Source: Namhaeicola sp039715085 (GTDB taxonomy: Bacteria; Bacteroidota; Bacteroidia; Flavobacteriales; Flavobacteriaceae). Taken from it: DNA of 64,000 bases. Position 1 is the first letter of the stretch; every line of letters starts with the position of its first letter. The position numbers and the translations under genes were made by a program. The stretch covers positions 1 through 64,000 of the forward strand of contig JBDLIB010000001.1 of assembly GCA_039715085.1 (NCBI GenBank), given 5' to 3'. Positions 17,391 to 26,204 of the stretch are shown piece after piece. The notes under the pieces are model-generated. The model saw nothing but the letters and a program-made list of their open reading frames with translations. It did no database searches and had not been told where the DNA came from.

Positions 17391-19790
17391 TTAGATCTTA
17401 TTAAATTCAAGTATGGCTTTTTTCATATTTTTTGTTTTATTATAAATGGCCATTATTGCCTCGTTTTCGGCTCCGTCAGTAAGATATGCTGCATATACTT
17501 CTTTGGGAACTTCCAATCGAAAGATGTTACTTTCCTTACCTATCTTGATGAACATCTCTGTATATTTTCTCTTTCCACTAAGGTCATTCTTGATGGATCT
17601 TAATTGGTTAAGGTCATGATTAGTGAGGCTTAACCTCTTTTGTAATTCATCATATCCCTTTTCATTATTTAAGCTGTAGATCACCTGCGTATTCTCTAAA
17701 ATACTTGCCGATGTTGCATTATTGGGAAGTTGATTGATGGATTGCAGGATAATACCAATAGCTCCATTCTGTTTTCTAATGGCCTGGTAATAGAATTCTA
17801 CACTTTCCAATACATTGTCAAACTTGAGTTGTTTGGCAAATTCATCAAATAAGATAATTCCTTTTTCTGCTTTGTTTCTCCATATGGTTCTCTGAATAGC
17901 TGACTTGATCAGTTTTAGCATTACCGAAAGGATCTCTTTATTATCCTTGATCTCATCCAATTCAAAGACGATCATTTTTTTGTCTTCTATTTTATAGGTC
18001 TGGTCTTCATTCACTTCAAACAAAAAACTATACAATCCGTCTCCTACATATTCCGACAGGATATGTAAAAAATCTTCAATGTTAAAATGTTCTTTTTGTA
18101 TATGTAATTCCTGTAAAAGTGTTTGCTTTTCCCTTTCTATAAAATCATAAAGGCTGCTTAAAGAATGATTATCCTTAGTGTCTTTATAATAAAAACGAAG
18201 GATTTTCTTTAAAGACACTTCCTGTGCTTTGGTAATATCTACACCTGTAGCATACAGTTCAAAGAGGAAAGTAGCTAAGTCTTCCAAGCGTTCCGGGCAG
18301 ACATCGCCTGCCTTTGATATGTAAAATGGATTAATTCCCAAGTTTTTACCTTGTTCATACCTTAAAATGATATGGTCTTCCGGATACAGCTTGGCAAACT
18401 TAGCATAAGATCCCCCCAGATCAATAATGACCAACCTAACCTCACTTTCAAAATATTGTCTTAATATATTATTTGCTAAAAAGGATTTACCTTCTCCCGT
18501 TGGTGCGAAAATGGCAAAGTTCCTGGCTTTTATTCTTTTCTTTTTTTCATCCCAGACATCCTTCAGTACAGGGATATTATTTTGCCTGTCGTTAAATATG
18601 ATCCCCTTTTCATCCGATTTGTAATTGGTATTATTAATGTATAAACACAAAGCGTGTTTAAGATCGGTTACATACAGGTCTTCATTGGAAAAATTAGAAG
18701 AAAAACAGAAATAACTATTCATAATAAAGTTTTTTCTTTCTTCTCCTTTTGGATAATATGGTACTATGTCCAATTCTTTGAATTCTGTCTTTATCTTAGA
18801 GGCAATCGTTTTTAGGTGTCGAGCTTCTCGACTCCAGAAGATGATATTTAAATGACCTCGAATAATTCTGGAAGTATCATCACTGTTTATCTGGTCAACG
18901 ATGTGTTCGATCTTTTTAAGTACTACCTTGTTTTGTGTGCCAAAATTGGAACTCTTGTTGAGGTCCTCTATTTTTTTGTCTAAGATCTTTCGCCATTTTT
19001 GTTTGTCATCTAAATAGATAATCTGGTTAATAATATGATTTTCTTGTAGATCAAGTCCTAAACCATCGATAAAGCCTTGGTGAAAGATAAAATCGTCGGA
19101 AGTGAATTTATCATTGGTTTTACTGCTCTGTACATTTTCACCAAAACACAGTTCACTGTTTACTGCCAATACATCAAAATAATTATCCCCAATAGCAATA
19201 TTGGATTTGTTTAATAAAATGTCCGTATCAAAACCTTCATTAAATCCATTAAAATAATCAAAGGTGAGGTCTAAGGCCTCCTCTTCAACTAAAGGGGTAA
19301 GTGTCATTTTCTTTGTGTTATTGATATAGGAAACAGCATCGTTTACAGCCGCAATAAATTCCTGTACTTTATGATCTATCTTCTTATGAACTCCTTTTTC
19401 AACTTCTACAAAAGGGTTGGTATATTTTGCAGTATTCATAGCTTTATTAAATGGAAGAATAAAAAATAAACAAGAATTGTGTTTTAAGTGCTCTCTTCCT
19501 TTAAAGTGATCATGGGTAGCTTTTTCTAAAAAGCTTTTATTTGGAAGTATCTCTGCTGTATATTCCTTTCTTTGATAGATATCTTGTTTGTGTATTATCG
19601 ATGTATTTGGCAATGATTTTAATGCCTGGAACCAGGAGGTATGGATATCTTCAAAATCTTTTTCCGATAAAGAATATATCTCAGGCAGGTCTGCTTTATA
19701 GCAAACAACTACATTTCCATTAGCGGCGAACACAATGTTTTCTTCCATTGCCAAAATGGGAAAATATCCGGATAGATTAATCTTCTTCAT
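17391..19790 (-). CDS. traG: Conjugative transposon ATPase TraG (VirB4-like)
   Basis: A 799-residue secretion ATPase. Walker A is APTGEGKSFLANN in the middle of the protein. It is followed by LVIIDLGGSYAKFAKLYP, the acidic Walker B IILFDEFAKQL, and QSINQLPNNATSASILENTQ, all characteristic of VirB4/TraG-type ATPases. It powers assembly of the transfer channel at the inner membrane. It overlaps traF by 14 bp. The frame is full length with no disruption. Confidence 0.93.
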   Translation of the reverse strand: MKKINLSGYFPILAMEENIVFAANGNVVVCYKADLPEIYSLSEKDFEDIHTSWFQALKSLPNTSIIHKQDIYQRKEYTAEILPNKSFLEKATHDHFKGREHLKHNSCLFFILPFNKAMNTAKYTNPFVEVEKGVHKKIDHKVQEFIAAVNDAVSYINNTKKMTLTPLVEEEALDLTFDYFNGFNEGFDTDILLNKSNIAIGDNYFDVLAVNSELCFGENVQSSKTNDKFTSDDFIFHQGFIDGLGLDLQENHIINQIIYLDDKQKWRKILDKKIEDLNKSSNFGTQNKVVLKKIEHIVDQINSDDTSRIIRGHLNIIFWSREARHLKTIASKIKTEFKELDIVPYYPKGEERKNFIMNSYFCFSSNFSNEDLYVTDLKHALCLYINNTNYKSDEKGIIFNDRQNNIPVLKDVWDEKKKRIKARNFAIFAPTGEGKSFLANNILRQYFESEVRLVIIDLGGSYAKFAKLYPEDHIILRYEQGKNLGINPFYISKAGDVCPERLEDLATFLFELYATGVDITKAQEVSLKKILRFYYKDTKDNHSLSSLYDFIEREKQTLLQELHIQKEHFNIEDFLHILSEYVGDGLYSFLFEVNEDQTYKIEDKKMIVFELDEIKDNKEILSVMLKLIKSAIQRTIWRNKAEKGIILFDEFAKQLKFDNVLESVEFYYQAIRKQNGAIGIILQSINQLPNNATSASILENTQVIYSLNNEKGYDELQKRLSLTNHDLNQLRSIKNDLSGKRKYTEMFIKIGKESNIFRLEVPKEVYAAYLTDGAENEAIMAIYNKTKNMKKAILEFNKI

Positions 19791-20061
19791 AATTTAAAAG
19801 GCTTGATTTTTTATTACTGATACTTTTTGGAAAAACTTTTTTTAAGTGTAATAGTGTCGGGTTGTTTGTTAGCTGAATCAATACTACAAAGAGTAATGCA
19901 TTCAATAGTAAGACTGCCATAATTCCATAAAGGCTGAAGGAAAATATGATGAATAACAAAGAACCTATGACAGCCAACATCATTAAAGCAAACAGGGAAA
20001 TTGGCAATCCCATGATAAGTGCCTGTTTTCGGATATTTTTATATACTTCAAACTTTTTCAT
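19777..20061 (-). CDS. traF: Conjugative transposon protein TraF (DUF4133, VirB3-like)
   Basis: A 94-residue protein with two adjacent hydrophobic segments (about residues 16-37 and 40-64) after the YKNIRKQALIMGLP start. This fits DUF4133/TraF, a small VirB3-like membrane partner of the VirB4 ATPase. Its start shares one base with the traE stop (TAATG) and its end overlaps traG. Confidence 0.88.
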   Translation of the reverse strand: MKKFEVYKNIRKQALIMGLPISLFALMMLAVIGSLLFIIFSFSLYGIMAVLLLNALLFVVLIQLTNNPTLLHLKKVFPKSISNKKSSLLNYEED

Positions 20062-20351
20062 TAGACAACGATTCCAATTAAATAAGTAAAGATTCCAACT
20101 ACAGCTCCGGCAATGAGAACGAAGACCAAAACACGGGTAATTCCTTTTTTCAGATCGGCATTTTCACCGAAGAAATGCCCGGCATTGAATAGGAATCCAA
20201 TAAGGAAGATAATACCTAATACAATTGGAAAAATGGATCGGATGGTACCGGCAATATCATCCACGGAAGCTTCGATGCCCCCGATTTGTGCAAAGGTGGA
20301 AATAGAAATAAATAAGAATAGCAGGAATAAATAGGTTGATTTTTTCATCAT
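20061..20351 (-). CDS. traE: Conjugative transposon protein TraE (DUF4134, VirB2-like)
   Basis: A 96-residue protein. A signal-peptide-like start is followed by two hydrophobic helices (IFPIVLGIIFLIGFLF and VLVFVLIAGAVVGIFTYLI). This is the DUF4134 pilin-like VirB2 analogue and the first gene of the tra operon. The promoter probably lies in the 190-bp gap shared with the divergent amidase gene. Confidence 0.88.
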   Translation of the reverse strand: MMKKSTYLFLLFLFISISTFAQIGGIEASVDDIAGTIRSIFPIVLGIIFLIGFLFNAGHFFGENADLKKGITRVLVFVLIAGAVVGIFTYLIGIVV

Positions 20352-20454
20352 AAAAAAGTTTAAGGTTTTTAAAAATTCAATATGATAAAATTAGATTATA
20401 TTAGTATTCAAAACACTGTATATCAATGAATTGTTGATAAAATAATTTTTGTAT

Positions 20455-20482
20455 CATTTTGTATTTATCTGGTATCAAAATG
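20455..20482. promoter_or_regulatory. Inverted repeat between divergent traE and amidase genes
   Basis: CATTTTG (20455-20461) and CAAAATG (20476-20482) form a perfect 7-bp inverted repeat with a 14-base spacer. It sits midway in the 190-bp divergent gap. It is a candidate operator controlling transfer genes, but AT-rich DNA yields such repeats by chance. Confidence 0.3.
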
Positions 20483-20541
20483 GATTAAAATTCATTTAAA
20501 TCAGCTTATTTTTTCTTGATGTTCCAAAATAAAAATTCAAA

Positions 20542-21189
20542 ATGAAGCTTAAAAAAATCTTATTTCTGCTTATTCTTATGAAAATATGTTTGGGTTTTGC
20601 TCAAATTGATCAGAGTAAAATAAGAATTGTGATCGATCCCGGTCATGGCGGATTGGATCCGGGTGCAATTGGAATCAACAGGGGTCTTGAAAAAAATATC
20701 GTATTGGATGTTGCTAAAGAAATTGTAAAGCTTAATAAATCTATACTGGATGATAAGTTTGATATTTATCTTACTCGTTATGGGGATACTTTTGTTTCCC
20801 TTTCTGATAGAAGTGAATTGGCCGTTGTTCTAAAGGCTGATCTGTTTGTCTCGTTACATTGCAATGCTTCTAAAAACTATTCTCAGGGAATGGAAATTTA
20901 TGTTTATTCCGGCACCGGTAATAAAGAAAAGATTAAACAATCTATTTCCTTAGGTTTTGAAGTTATTTTTGAAAGTAACAGGAATCTTGGTATCAAAAAT
21001 CGGGGAGTAAAGTTTGCTAATTTTCAGGTACTTCGTGAAACAATTAATTACTGTCCGAGTATTCTAATTGAAACCGGGTTTATTTCAGATAAAGATGAAT
21101 CTGGTTATTTATCTGAAGACTCTAATGTTAGGGCAGTTGCTTTAGTGATTCTTTTATCTATTAAAAATTCTTACATTGAAATATTATGA
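20542..21189 (+). CDS. N-acetylmuramoyl-L-alanine amidase (Amidase_3)
   Basis: A 215-residue secreted hydrolase. After a signal peptide (ILFLLILMKICLGFAQ) come the zinc ligands of the AmiC/CwlD fold: His in IDPGHGGLDPG, Glu in GLEKNIVLD, and His in SLHCNAS. The catalytic Glu is in IETGFISD. It cleaves the peptide stem from peptidoglycan glycan chains. It is transcribed divergently from traE, so it probably opens the cell wall for the transfer apparatus, although a general wall role is possible. Confidence 0.92.
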   Translation: MKLKKILFLLILMKICLGFAQIDQSKIRIVIDPGHGGLDPGAIGINRGLEKNIVLDVAKEIVKLNKSILDDKFDIYLTRYGDTFVSLSDRSELAVVLKADLFVSLHCNASKNYSQGMEIYVYSGTGNKEKIKQSISLGFEVIFESNRNLGIKNRGVKFANFQVLRETINYCPSILIETGFISDKDESGYLSEDSNVRAVALVILLSIKNSYIEIL

Positions 21190-21225
21190 TTGTAATATAT
21201 GTGAGATTTTTTGTTAATGAGATAA

Positions 21226-21465
21226 TTAATTATATAACTTATCTACATCAATAGCATGATAGCCACTTTCATTATCTATGCGATGTTCTATCCTACAGAG
21301 ATCATTGCCTTCTTTATCTTTATATAAGTCAGTAATTACAGTACAGGTAAAATTTCTTTTGTTATCTGTTACACCAATATTGAAGCTGCGACGTTCATTC
21401 ACTTTTTTTATTTCACCTTTGTTAGCTTTTCCCTCTAAAAACGTAACTAATTCCTTTGTTTCCAT
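21226..21465 (-). CDS. Unknown 79-residue protein
   Basis: No family recognised. It is a small charged alpha/beta protein (FNIGVTDNKRNFTCTV, CRIEHRIDNESGYHAID). It is transcribed away from the HTH-S24 regulator gene at 21620, with a 154-bp gap shared between them. It therefore belongs to the tra-side flank rather than the defence operon, though common control by the regulator is possible. Confidence 0.6.
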   Translation of the reverse strand: METKELVTFLEGKANKGEIKKVNERRSFNIGVTDNKRNFTCTVITDLYKDKEGNDLCRIEHRIDNESGYHAIDVDKLYN

Positions 21466-21606
21466 ATTATTCTAATACTTTTATTTAAAGATACAAAAAT
21501 TAATTTCTATAATTAATATTTGTTTATAAGTAGATTATTTTGTTGATAAAAAATATCACATATGATGATATAATAAAAATGTTAAAATTATATTTGTAAC
21601 TGAAAA

Positions 21607-21618
21607 ACAAATATTTGT
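21607..21618. promoter_or_regulatory. Perfect palindrome abutting the regulator start, likely autoregulatory operator
   Basis: ACAAATATTTGT is a perfect 12-bp palindrome ending one base before the ATG of the HTH-S24 gene. Its half ATATTTGTAA also occurs at 21591-21600, exactly 20 bp (two helical turns) upstream, overlapping a TATATTTG match (21590-21597) to the Bacteroidota -7 element TAnnTTTG. Placement over the promoter and start of its own gene is what a LexA- or CI-like repressor operator would show. Confidence 0.55.
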
Positions 21619-21619
21619 A

Positions 21620-22219
21620 ATGAATCGAATTAAAGAAATATTAGAGCTTAGAGGGGTAAAACAAACTTGGTTAGCTGAAAAGCTAAACAAGAGTTATAAC
21701 ATGGTAAATTCGTATGTTCAAAACCGAAGACAACCAAGCATTGAAATTCTTTACGAAATCGCAGTTTTATTACAAGTTGAAGTAAGAGAATTACTAGATA
21801 CTAATCAATCAATAATTAAAGAAAATAATACTAACGATACTGTAGAAATTCCATTAATTGGCTCTGTTTCTTGTGGACTACCAATTTTTGCAGAAGAAAA
21901 TATTGAAGCTAAAATACCTGTATCAACAAAATTAATTAGAAAATCTAGTGATTACTTTCTTTTAAGAGCTTCTGGAGATTCAATGGATAAAAAAGGTATC
22001 AATAGTGGAAATTTACTTTTGATAAAACAACAGAATGTTGCTGAAAATGGAGATATAGTACTTGCACTAATAGATGATGATGCAACTGTAAAAGAGTTTA
22101 TAAATAATACAGATACTATTGTTCTAAAACCCCATTCTACTAATCCAAAACATCAACCAATAATACTTACTTCCGACTTTAGAATTCAAGGTATTATTAA
22201 AACCGTAATAAAATTATAA
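21620..22219 (+). CDS. HTH-S24 self-cleaving type repressor
   Basis: A 199-residue regulator. Residues 1-60 form a Cro/CI-type helix-turn-helix (KQTWLAEKLNKSYNMVNSYV). Residues 78-199 form an S24 LexA/UmuD-like protease. The scissile bond is probably C85-G86 (GSVSCGLP, as in UmuD), with the catalytic serine at S121 (SGDSM) and lysine at K158 (DATVKEF). Such repressors cleave themselves when RecA filaments signal DNA damage. Its stop lies 11 bp before the first CD-NTase gene on the same strand, so it most likely controls the whole defence operon and itself. Confidence 0.88.
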   Translation: MNRIKEILELRGVKQTWLAEKLNKSYNMVNSYVQNRRQPSIEILYEIAVLLQVEVRELLDTNQSIIKENNTNDTVEIPLIGSVSCGLPIFAEENIEAKIPVSTKLIRKSSDYFLLRASGDSMDKKGINSGNLLLIKQQNVAENGDIVLALIDDDATVKEFINNTDTIVLKPHSTNPKHQPIILTSDFRIQGIIKTVIKL

Positions 22220-22230
22220 ATTTAATATAA

Positions 22231-23241
22231 ATGGCTACAAATAAAAACGAACATCTTCAAAAAGTACTTGATACCCACGATATAAACAAAGTAGAAAATC
22301 TGGATAAGTTTATTGCAAAGAAAAATGCGGTAAAGAATGCTTTAAATGACAAATTTTCTGACACCAAGGCATCTAACTCTATAGATTCTGGATCATATGC
22401 AAAGCATACAGCTATAAATACAAAGTTTGATATAGATTGTTGTATTCCTTTTAAAAAGAAAGAGGAAGAAGAAGATAAAGGTTATAGTAATCTTAAGGAT
22501 ATGTTTGAAGACGTATATAAGTATTTAAAAAATGAATATACAGAGAATGACGATGAAATATCAAAAGATGATGTTAGAAAACAGAAAGTATCTGTCGGTA
22601 TGAAATTTAATATTGATGGAGAAGAATTTGATATGGATGTAGTTCCTGGACGAGAAAGACCCCATAACAATAATTATAAAACTAATAACACAGATTTAAG
22701 TTTATATATTCACCCTCCGAATCGTTCAAAAAAAGAGGTTGATGATAATAAAACTCGAATTAAAACAAATATTAAGAAACACGTTGATTTGTTAGGTGGT
22801 TCAGAAAGAACTCACGAACGTAAAATATCCAAACTGCTTAAGGTTTGGAAAACAGAAAGAAAGAATCAAAATGGCGGTAAATTGATAAAGTCTTTTATGA
22901 TGGAATTATATACTAAAGAATCTTTTGATCAAGCAATTGAAATACCAAATGGGTTATGGGAAAAAGTGAAAATGGTAATGAATCATATTATTGATAACAT
23001 AACCGAAAATGATTTAGTAGACCCTGTCAATTCTAGCAATATAGTGTCAGATTCAATGAGTGATACTGCTAAATCTGACACTAAACGTGATATGAAAAAG
23101 ACAATAAAAGAGGTAGATGAAGATTCTGATAAGATAAAAGAATATTTCCCTATAAATGAAGATTATGATAATGATGAAGATGATGATTCAAGTTCTAAAG
23201 CATCTTCAGTATCAATTTTAAGCACAAGTAAGTTTGGATAA
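22231..23241 (+). CDS. CD-NTase (CBASS cyclic oligonucleotide synthase) with C-terminal glycine
   Basis: A 336-residue nucleotidyltransferase. The active site is complete: G54-S55, then D67-I-D69 (KFDIDC), then the third Asp D136 (FDMDVVPG). RKQKVSVG (residues 116-123) lies just before the third acidic strand. CD-NTases make cyclic di- or trinucleotides on phage infection. The last ~35 residues are acidic, serine-rich and probably disordered, and end in K-F-G. In type II CBASS the E1-E2 enzyme Cap2 activates the C-terminus of the CD-NTase, so the exposed terminal glycine beside an E2-E1-JAB gene fits. The gene overlaps the next one by 8 bp. Confidence 0.9.
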   Translation: MATNKNEHLQKVLDTHDINKVENLDKFIAKKNAVKNALNDKFSDTKASNSIDSGSYAKHTAINTKFDIDCCIPFKKKEEEEDKGYSNLKDMFEDVYKYLKNEYTENDDEISKDDVRKQKVSVGMKFNIDGEEFDMDVVPGRERPHNNNYKTNNTDLSLYIHPPNRSKKEVDDNKTRIKTNIKKHVDLLGGSERTHERKISKLLKVWKTERKNQNGGKLIKSFMMELYTKESFDQAIEIPNGLWEKVKMVMNHIIDNITENDLVDPVNSSNIVSDSMSDTAKSDTKRDMKKTIKEVDEDSDKIKEYFPINEDYDNDEDDDSSSKASSVSILSTSKFG

Positions 23242-25384
23242 TACAAAAGAAAAGAATAAAATTATAAAAAGAATAAATGGATTAATTAAAAAAGATAAAG
23301 ATGTAGAAATTGTTGAAAAATTCGAAAAAAAGGATAATCATTTTTCTGGAAAAATTAAAGTAAATCATTTAAATGAAAATCTACTTTTTGATATACATAT
23401 ACCACATCATTACCCATTAACTCATCCAAATTCAGATAATATTTCCATAATCTTTAGGAATAAAGATTACATTGGATTGAATCATATTAATTTAGACGGT
23501 TCAGTGTGTTTTCATCCAGATAAGGGAGATGATTTTGATAGAAAACTTCTTTATGAATTAAAATGTCTTAAACAATGGATTAGGGATTATTACATTTTTA
23601 ATAAGGAGGATGACAATTACGACTATTTAGTTCATACTAGTGAAAGAGGCAGGATAGATAAACTATATTTTACAAATACGGAGAACAACTTCGCCAAAAA
23701 TTCTTTTGGAATATTTAATTATTCCATTTTTTCTGACGAGAAATATGGTGACTCCAAATTACCAATCAAAAAAATGTTTAGGTTGGGTTTTAATAATGGA
23801 GAAACGGATAATTGGTCGAAAACTTTTACCGACGAATTAAAAAGCAAAACTTGTAAAAAAGGTCTTTATTATTTCATTGAAGAAGAACCAATTCGTAAAA
23901 AGTTAAAAGGAAGAAAAAGTATCGAAACATGGAATGAGGTTAAAGGTTTTCTGTCTGATGAATTCATTGAGTATTTATATCGAGGATTAAAGCGAGGATT
24001 TAGCAAAGGTTTTTATAATGAAAACTACCTATTCTTGTTAATTGGTTATAAAATCCCAAACGACGAAAGTTATGAGGAGCATTGGGATTTAATTAGAATA
24101 TCTAAAAGAAACCTACCTATTGATTACAAAAGGATTCCTAAAAAGGAACAAGTCGATTCAAAAAAAAGTTTCGAGTATATTCTTAAAAAAAATAAAATTA
24201 ATTGGGGAAATACAGAGAATATAGATTATTCTCGCTTTTTTGGAAGAGGAAAACTGGATAAAAAAATTACTGAATCAAAAATTCTGATAATTGGGTGTGG
24301 AGCTTTAGGGAGTTCATTAGCAGAGATTTTAGTAAGAGGAGGAGCAAAGAACATTATTCTTGAAGATTTTGATAATATAAGAGGTGGTAATCTCTGTAGG
24401 GCGAATTATGATCTTGAGGATATGATTTTCTTTAAAACTGATAGCTTAATAAAAAGACTAAAATCAATTTCTCCATTTGTTAATTTGGATGCAATTTCTG
24501 TTAAATTGAATAATTATGATTTAAAAATTGTTGGAGAATATTTTGATAAAAATATTGATATAATTTTTGATTGTTCAACAGATAATGAAGTAACTTATAT
24601 TATTGATAAATTAAATTTTACGGGAGAAACTTTTAGTTTGGCTATAACAAACAATGCAAAATCATTTGTCTCATTAACTGGCAAATATTTAACCAAACAA
24701 GCAAATACCATTTTTGAATATATAGAAAATGAACCTCCAACTTATTTTGAAGGTACCGGTTGTGGTTATCCAACTTTTGAAGCAAATTTCAACGATATCA
24801 ATGCCTTACTTAATATTGGTTTAAAGATTATTAATGATAATTTTTCAAAAGATAAAGTAAATGAATCTTTTATAATAACACCAGATTTTGAAGATCAATT
24901 CAGAATAGATATTGAAGAATATGAATATTATTATTGTGATTATAATAAAAGTTCAATACACATTTCGAAAAGTGTTTTAAGCGAAATAGAAGAAATTACA
25001 AATGTTCATTATCCGAAAGAATTTGGAGGTGTTTTTGTCGGTTTTAAATCAGAAGTAGGTTTTATTATAACAAATATTCTTGTGCCAGATGAATATAAAA
25101 ATGGAAGAACAATTTTTGTTAGACATCCAGGAGCGTTAAATGAAAGGTTAAGAGAAATACATGATATAACAAATGGTAAAATTCAATATTTAGGAGAATG
25201 GCATTCTCACCCTGATGGTCCAACAACCCCTAGTAATACTGATATCAATGCTATGAAAGATATAGCAAAAGACAAAAAAGTTAATGTAGATAAACCATTA
25301 TTAATGATTGCAGAAGTTGGACAAATACCTTTTGACAAAGACCTCTATATATATTCAAATAAAAAATTAAGAAAATATGAGTAA
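23234..25384 (+). CDS. E2-E1-JAB fusion (CBASS Cap2 plus Cap3 in one chain)
   Basis: A 716-residue, three-enzyme fusion. Residues 1-125 are an E2-like domain with putative catalytic C92 (DGSVCFHP). Residues ~130-335 are a linker domain of unknown role. Residues ~345-560 are a ThiF/E1 domain: nucleotide-binding IIGCGALGSS at 352-361, EDFDNIRGGNLCRA at 377-390, and putative thioester C510 (GTGCGYPTFEAN). Residues ~575-716 are a JAB/JAMM protease with E596, H657-S-H659, S667 and D670. It should ligate the CD-NTase C-terminus to a target and also remove it. The start is TTG at 23234, inside the upstream gene. No in-frame ATG is available before the E2 domain. Confidence 0.88.
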   Translation: MDNTKEKNKIIKRINGLIKKDKDVEIVEKFEKKDNHFSGKIKVNHLNENLLFDIHIPHHYPLTHPNSDNISIIFRNKDYIGLNHINLDGSVCFHPDKGDDFDRKLLYELKCLKQWIRDYYIFNKEDDNYDYLVHTSERGRIDKLYFTNTENNFAKNSFGIFNYSIFSDEKYGDSKLPIKKMFRLGFNNGETDNWSKTFTDELKSKTCKKGLYYFIEEEPIRKKLKGRKSIETWNEVKGFLSDEFIEYLYRGLKRGFSKGFYNENYLFLLIGYKIPNDESYEEHWDLIRISKRNLPIDYKRIPKKEQVDSKKSFEYILKKNKINWGNTENIDYSRFFGRGKLDKKITESKILIIGCGALGSSLAEILVRGGAKNIILEDFDNIRGGNLCRANYDLEDMIFFKTDSLIKRLKSISPFVNLDAISVKLNNYDLKIVGEYFDKNIDIIFDCSTDNEVTYIIDKLNFTGETFSLAITNNAKSFVSLTGKYLTKQANTIFEYIENEPPTYFEGTGCGYPTFEANFNDINALLNIGLKIINDNFSKDKVNESFIITPDFEDQFRIDIEEYEYYYCDYNKSSIHISKSVLSEIEEITNVHYPKEFGGVFVGFKSEVGFIITNILVPDEYKNGRTIFVRHPGALNERLREIHDITNGKIQYLGEWHSHPDGPTTPSNTDINAMKDIAKDKKVNVDKPLLMIAEVGQIPFDKDLYIYSNKKLRKYE

Positions 25385-26204
25385 AAAAGTTGATTTAAAA
25401 GGTCTATTTAATGGCATGCAATCTCAAATGATTTCAGAAATGAAAACGAATAGAGACCATATCGAGCATTCTACAACAAAAGGTGATGCTTTTGAGGATA
25501 TTTGGATTGATTATTTAAGGACATATTTACCAAACAGATATTGCGTTGATAAGGCGATTATTATAGATTCTAAAGGAAACAAAAGCCAACAAATAGATTT
25601 AGTAATTTATGATCAAACTTATACACCTTTCGTCTTTATTCAAAAAAACACAAAATATATTCCAGCAGAGGGAGTTTATGCTGTTTTTGAAGTCAAACCA
25701 GAACTAAATAAAAAGTATATACTTTATTCAGGTGAAAAAGTTGAAAGTGTTAGAAAACTATATAGAACATCAGCAAGTATAATTGATAGAGGACAAAAGA
25801 AAGATCCAATTAGTCTTACAAAAATATTAGGAGGAGTTTTGTCTTTTGAATCCAAATTAAAAAAAGATGAAACGATTGAAGGTCATGTTAAATCATTAAA
25901 AGGGCTGAAATCTATTGATATTGGATGTGCTGTGAATTACAAAAGCTTTTATGTTGATTATGATAAAGATGATAGTATTTTAAAGAATAAGGCAGATACA
26001 GCAGAAATATATAACAAACAGTTTTTGGCCTTTTATAAAGATAGGAAATTTGATTCTATAGAGTTTAGTTTTAAGTATAACTCTTTAGTTACATTTTTCC
26101 TGCAATTATCAAGATATTTACAACAAAGTATTGGAACAGTTGCAGCGATAGATTTGGGAGCTTATGCTGAAGCAATAAATTTTGATATTGATGAAGAGAT
26201 ATGA
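25377..26204 (+). CDS. DUF6602-like PD-(D/E)XK nuclease, candidate effector
   Basis: A 275-residue protein. GDAFE (E40), QQIDLVIYD (D74) and AVFEVK (E105, K107) give the acidic residues and Lys of a PD-(D/E)XK nuclease. The segment LPNRYCVDKA and the PAEGVYAVFEVK block resemble DUF6602. Its start overlaps the fusion gene stop by 8 bp. It is the only nuclease-like protein in the operon and so the best candidate for the killing effector. I see no SAVED or other known cyclic-nucleotide sensor domain in it. Confidence 0.72.
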   Translation: MSKKVDLKGLFNGMQSQMISEMKTNRDHIEHSTTKGDAFEDIWIDYLRTYLPNRYCVDKAIIIDSKGNKSQQIDLVIYDQTYTPFVFIQKNTKYIPAEGVYAVFEVKPELNKKYILYSGEKVESVRKLYRTSASIIDRGQKKDPISLTKILGGVLSFESKLKKDETIEGHVKSLKGLKSIDIGCAVNYKSFYVDYDKDDSILKNKADTAEIYNKQFLAFYKDRKFDSIEFSFKYNSLVTFFLQLSRYLQQSIGTVAAIDLGAYAEAINFDIDEEI

